Position numbers and translations under genes: made by a program. DNA of 64,000 bases from Cinnamomum chago (lineage: Eukaryota; Streptophyta; Magnoliopsida; Laurales; Lauraceae): contig CP142457.1 of NCBI GenBank assembly GCA_038049695.1, positions 63,360,501 to 63,424,500 on the forward strand, written 5' to 3'. A model generated the notes under the pieces. That model searched no databases and was not told where the DNA came from. It saw only the letters and a list, made by a program, of their open reading frames with translations. Positions 61,601-64,000 of the stretch are shown here, piece by piece; position 1 is the first letter of the stretch; every line of letters begins with the position of its first letter.

Positions 61601-62761
61601 GTCATGTTATATTAGTCATTTTTTCCTTTTTTTCCCTTTTTTTTTTTTTGTGGTTTATCTAAACTACCTGTGATTAAGCAAGACTGAAACTAGTACAACC
61701 CTTGTGTATTTCCATCTTGGGAGCCCCAGTTGGGCATCAACTTAACCAACACTCTGTGCTCTGTGTAGCCTTTAATTTGATTTGATTCCTTGAGCATGGT
61801 TTTAGCTTGAATTGGTAAACTCTGTGCCAGATGGAGCTTATGACCTGAATCAACATGTTTGTTTAAATTAGGAATTATTATGGTCGGTAGGTATACTAAC
61901 TGCATAGGAACTGAAAGTTGGCTGATGCTGCCTTTTCTTGGATGGATTAAATAACTAAAACTTCAGGGTAGGAAATTGGGTTGCAATGCCAGTTTCTTCT
62001 TTTTTTTTAAAGTTATTTCTAAATCAAAACAGTTAATGATCAGGACCCTATAGTGCTTGTTTCTATTTCAATTATACCTGCCAAAGAAAACATGCCATCC
62101 AGGAAGAGAATAATTGTGACCTGCTTGTTGCAAAAATGTTCATGTCTCTGCTATGTGCTAGTGACTCTATTTTCTGCCTACAGCTATTGGAAGGGCTCCA
62201 GAGTTCCTTTATCATTTCAAAGATTCCATCGCTTTCGCATGGCAAGGGTGCCAAAACCCAACGCAGAAGCACATCATCTTCAAGAGGTAGGCTTTTTTGT
62301 TTGAAATTCCTGTTTATTTTTTCACCCTTCATTGTGGTGTTTGATGCTGACTGCTCAGTTCAACACAGGCAATACTTACGCTTGAGAGTAAGAGATTGGT
62401 GGGGGTTCCTCGAGAAACTCATCGGGTTGGCTGGCTCATTTAGAAAAAGGAAGAAAGATAAGATTCCTCTGCTGAGCGTTGTATATATGATTGTAGGTTA
62501 GATGATAAATCATTTTTCTCATGCTCGGATGTATTATGTCATAGAGGTTATATATTATTTCCATTTACTCCAGTCGATACTCTCTTCTTCACAAACATGT
62601 CCGGCCAATAACATGATGAACCTAGGGGTGTTTTATTCTTACTTCTGTAAAGTTGAGGAAGCTTTTGTTTCTGTTGTAAAACATTGTCTTATTAATGCTG
62701 ACAAATCATGACTTATAATAATTGTTCAGTTCTGATTTGTATTCCTTTTCTAGGCAGCTGA
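42761..62761 (+). CDS. Giant Agenet (Tudor-like) domain protein, G2484-1 type
   Basis: Sixteen coding exons keep phase throughout: 42761-45959, 46212-46505, 46649-47134, 51787-51909, 52178-52593, 52697-53178, 53264-53322, 53426-53533, 53614-55742, 56068-56176, 56435-56615, 58342-58409, 58800-58909, 59034-59918, 62184-62286 and 62754-62761. They total 8760 nt, about 2919 aa. The N terminus ([46 protein letters not shown]) resembles Arabidopsis AT4G17330 (G2484-1), which from memory is clearly shorter. Conserved blocks are [18 protein letters not shown] (about 1650-1675), an alanine-rich helix (about 2150-2190), two Agenet domains (about 2428-2500 and 2512-2585) and a basic tail with [12 protein letters not shown]. 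Agenet modules are plant Tudor relatives, often chromatin readers; a nuclear role here is inferred. The long first exon is acidic, disordered and repetitive. Weakest points are the exon 2 acceptor, the 47.1-51.8 kb intron and the 8 nt last exon. Confidence 0.9.
43491..45137 (+). repeat. About four 152-codon tandem repeats in Agenet exon 1
   Basis: Units start near 43491, 43948, 44404 and 44683, with spacings of 457, 456 and 279 bp; the third unit has lost about 59 codons in frame. Each carries the same order of words: FES.QVGPS, a cluster near EVV..D.PEGL, then [25 protein letters not shown] and PQE.SSVA.ES. The copies are diverged but collinear, at about residues 243-792. Confidence 0.85.
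46004..46262 (+). repeat. 76 bp direct duplication spanning a 3' splice site, with CT/GT microsatellites
   Basis: Two identical 76 bp copies (46065-46140 and 46187-46262; offset 122 bp) each contain the acceptor context ttgttgcag|atgaag and the first exon codons. They are separated by an uninterrupted CT tract (46141-46186). A CT-then-GT tract (about 46004-46066) precedes the first copy. The second acceptor (exon from 46212) keeps the frame; the first (46090) would shift it. Confidence 0.9.
46561..46642 (+). repeat. Perfect 41 bp tandem duplication in an Agenet intron
   Basis: Two identical 41 bp units (46561-46601 and 46602-46642) begin aacatgaaatctac and end ttcgtttttgg. They lie inside the 143 bp intron between the duplicated exons. 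The second copy supplies the polypyrimidine tract for the acceptor at 46648. Confidence 0.9.
47208..47275 (+). repeat. tRNA-derived SINE head
   Basis: The sequence gtagctcatttgggaggtgc matches a tRNA-type A box. About 35 bp on, ggttcgagcc matches the B box, the spacing of an internal Pol III promoter. It does not fold into a full tRNA and no 3' poly tail is clear, since a probable LTR follows at once. It lies in Agenet intron 3. Confidence 0.55.
47305..47630. mobile_element. Possible solo LTR in Agenet intron 3
   Basis: The block starts TGTAGGGCCCAAATAG and ends near GCCTGCATCACA. It includes a TATA-like segment and the AT-rich style of plant LTRs. An acatg word precedes the start (47300-47304), and another occurs at the far end (47628-47632), though it overlaps the expected CA. 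There is no second copy in the window to prove it is an LTR. Confidence 0.4.
48246..48558 (+). repeat. 5' LTR of the copia element
   Basis: 313 bp with TG...CA ends and a TATATAAAA-like word at about 48320. It is followed immediately by the primer-binding site. Confidence 0.92.
48741..50610 (+). pseudogene. Copia polyprotein remnant: integrase tail, reverse transcriptase, RNase H
   Basis: The frame begins with the post-integrase segment ([14 protein letters not shown]) and a proline-rich linker. It then reads the copia reverse transcriptase ([16 protein letters not shown]; the catalytic YVDDM box near 49650) and the RNase H region ([24 protein letters not shown]), ending just inside the 3' LTR. 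Stop codons interrupt it near 49022, 49384 and 50152, with a shift near 49130. The element cannot encode a whole polyprotein. Retrotransposition would need proteins from another copy. Confidence 0.9.
50599..50911 (+). repeat. 3' LTR of the copia element
   Basis: 313 bp, collinear with the 5' LTR and without gaps. The differences are clustered: five of the eight fall in a GGCCC-rich stretch about 45-65 bp from the start. Confidence 0.92.
54135..54746 (+). repeat. Two 306 bp (102-codon) tandem repeats in Agenet exon 9
   Basis: Units 54135-54440 and 54441-54746 are in frame and the same length. Both run from SADQKPKK through [17 protein letters not shown] to [10 protein letters not shown]. The best-kept part is the serine/proline middle. 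Confidence 0.9.
57600..57700 (-). repeat. Possible tRNA-derived SINE head in Agenet intron 11
   Basis: On the minus strand ctatagctcagaggtcgagc is a good tRNA A-box match. A weaker B-box-like word (tgtattttgatcc) follows at roughly the right distance. Ends and tail were not found. Confidence 0.35.
57796..58058 (+). repeat. Diverged tandem duplication in Agenet intron 11
   Basis: Two segments (about 57796-57910 and 57950-58058) share the order gggccc, tcatgc, tttcatg, gagat.tgtgaaat, cctgat..gatgatt and a final aagggc. They look like an old duplication of roughly 150 bp. Confidence 0.5.
58532..58615 (+). repeat. (CT)n(CA)n compound microsatellite
   Basis: About 29 CT units run directly into about 12 CA units in Agenet intron 12. 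This is the same CT-then-alternating-purine style as the microsatellite at 46004-46066. Confidence 0.95.
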
Positions 62762-62818
62762 TATGTTTGGCCCCACTATCTTGCTATTGCTACATAAGCT
62801 TGCCCACTTTTAAAATAA

Positions 62819-63191
62819 GGGCAGGGCTACGATGCAGCGCTGCCAGTGTAGTATGGTGCAGCGCCCCAACTATGCACAGTGGGGCCCACCTTTTCAAAAT
62901 CTGAGCTAGTCATCAATCTTTAGACCCTTTGTATTGATCGACCTATAAATTATTATTCCATTATGTAACATGGGCACCATTGGATTTGAATCTATCTTAA
63001 ACACGTGATAAACTTGCGTTACTTTTCTCTTGAGGGGATAGAAGTGAAGTTAGTCACTCATATGTGATCAGTCTAACGGTTAGCCCACTGAAAAGAGTAT
63101 TATGGGTCATAGACCTGATGACAGGCTTGGATTTTAAAAAGGTGGGCCCCACTATGCATTGAAGATGAGGCGCTGCATTGTAGCCAAGGCA
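62819..63191. mobile_element. Foldback MITE, copy 1
   Basis: The left arm (ggcagggctacgatgcagcg ... gtggggcccaccttttcaaaatc) is matched in reverse complement by the right arm (attttaaaaaggtgggcccc ... gcattgtagccaaggcag). Arms are about 70-85 bp with a spacer of about 220 bp. The copy lies just past the Agenet stop codon, perhaps in its 3'UTR. Confidence 0.6.
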
Positions 63192-63452
63192 GAACTAAAA
63201 TGCAGCATCGTACCATTCTAGTATGGTGCAGTGCTCTTAAATGCATGGGGCCTCACCTTTTCAAAATCCCTCATGTGTGATGAATCCTACGGTTGGCTCA
63301 TTGAAATTGACTTTAAAAGCTTACATATAATAAATACAATGGGCGCTGGGGCTAGCAATTGGCTTGGATTTTGAAAAGGTGGCTCCATCCTGCATTTAAG
63401 AAGGGCCCTGCAACATACAACAATGCAGGAACACTGCATTGTAGTTCTTCCC
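63188..63452. mobile_element. Foldback MITE, copy 2, abutting copy 1
   Basis: It has the same end words: left ggcagaactaaaatgcagc, right gcattgtagttcttccc in the opposite sense. The same inner caccttttcaaaatcc / ttttgaaaaggtgg pair is present. The left end shares its first bases with the right end of copy 1. It is shorter, about 265 bp. Confidence 0.55.
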
Positions 63453-64000
63453 TTTGTGCATGGGACTCATAGTCGGTTACAAAAACTACATTATATAATG
63501 GGCCTCACCTGATGGCTCATGTTGTCTATGTACCAACATGGCACTTATTTGTATCCTTTGAACTCGATGGCGCTACCCTCTGTTCCACTGTAAATCTAAT
63601 TACTTGAAGTCGGTCTTGTTTGGTTTTGACAACAAATAAAACAGGTCTGACTCGCAGGTAACTGAGGATGAATACATGGAACCCCCACCCCAACTTACAC
63701 GTAAACTGAGCTACTTCCACTGGGGTTAGTGAAGATTCATGTGGGCCCTAAACACTATTGGATGCAATAAGCCTAACATTCAATGTGGAGATAAGGAAAC
63801 TTATTTATGTGGTAGGGCAGTAGGTGAGGCACCTCCCTTCCACAGGGCATGGTGCTGATGGTGGACTGTGTATGTGTAGGGGCAAGGCATGTTTTAGTTA
63901 GTACTAACCTTTTTGGGAAGGAAAAACAAAGGTAACTTCTTTTAGTGGTCTACGTTCCACCAAAAGGACCATAAATTTGGGAGTTCGGATCACCTTTCGC
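63453..64000. other. Downstream flank, nothing recognised
   Basis: No gene, RNA or repeat with clear ends is visible up to the window edge. Confidence 0.5.

Noticed and set aside
1..64000. CRISPR arrays, bacterial operons, phage or defence islands
   Set aside because: Every gene is spliced and plant-specific; the repeats seen are microsatellites, transposable elements and intragenic duplications.

Overview
This window is plant nuclear DNA. It carries introns with GT-AG ends and long AT-rich spacers, plant-only protein families (a TIP aquaporin, a FORKED-like DUF828-PH protein, a DUF547/leucine-zipper protein, an Agenet protein of the Arabidopsis G2484-1 type, a RADIALIS-like SANT gene), and Ty1/copia, hAT-like, Mutator-like and SINE-like repeats. 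A flowering plant is certain. A woody, possibly magnoliid-type genome is only a guess, based on roomy introns and repeat style.

Layout. 1183-5126 (minus): FORKED-like gene, six coding exons, 380 aa, with an extra 5'UTR exon near 5.7-5.9 kb. 6-16 kb: intergenic, with a probable 2.3 kb solo LTR (8918-11222) containing a six-copy palindrome array, and a 587 bp Mutator-like foldback element with a 10 bp target duplication (12591-13177). 16209-19270 (minus): three-exon TIP2 aquaporin of exactly 250 aa. Its 2.1 kb second intron contains a RADIALIS-like gene on the same strand with a one-base frameshift. 19.4-25.5 kb: intergenic with MITE-like elements. 25550-35318 (plus): eleven-exon DUF547 gene, 599 aa, with hAT debris in its introns. 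35.3-41.2 kb: intergenic with foldback and hAT-like elements. 42761-62761 (plus): a giant sixteen-coding-exon Agenet gene, about 2919 aa in my model, with a Ty1/copia insertion and other repeats in a 4.65 kb intron. 62.8-63.5 kb: two abutting foldback MITEs.

The genes do not form an operon or a pathway. They act separately: vesicle traffic and vein patterning (FORKED-like), tonoplast water/ammonia transport (TIP2), an unknown DUF547 role, and nuclear or chromatin-associated Agenet function. The most interesting structure is inside the Agenet gene. It has expanded by at least three independent in-frame tandem duplications: 152-codon repeats in the first exon, a duplicated exon pair, and a 102-codon repeat in exon 9. 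A CT-microsatellite-flanked duplication also gives one exon two identical 3' splice sites, and only the downstream one keeps the frame.

All exon models were built by eye from splice signals, frame continuity and remembered family resemblance. No search or transcript data were available.
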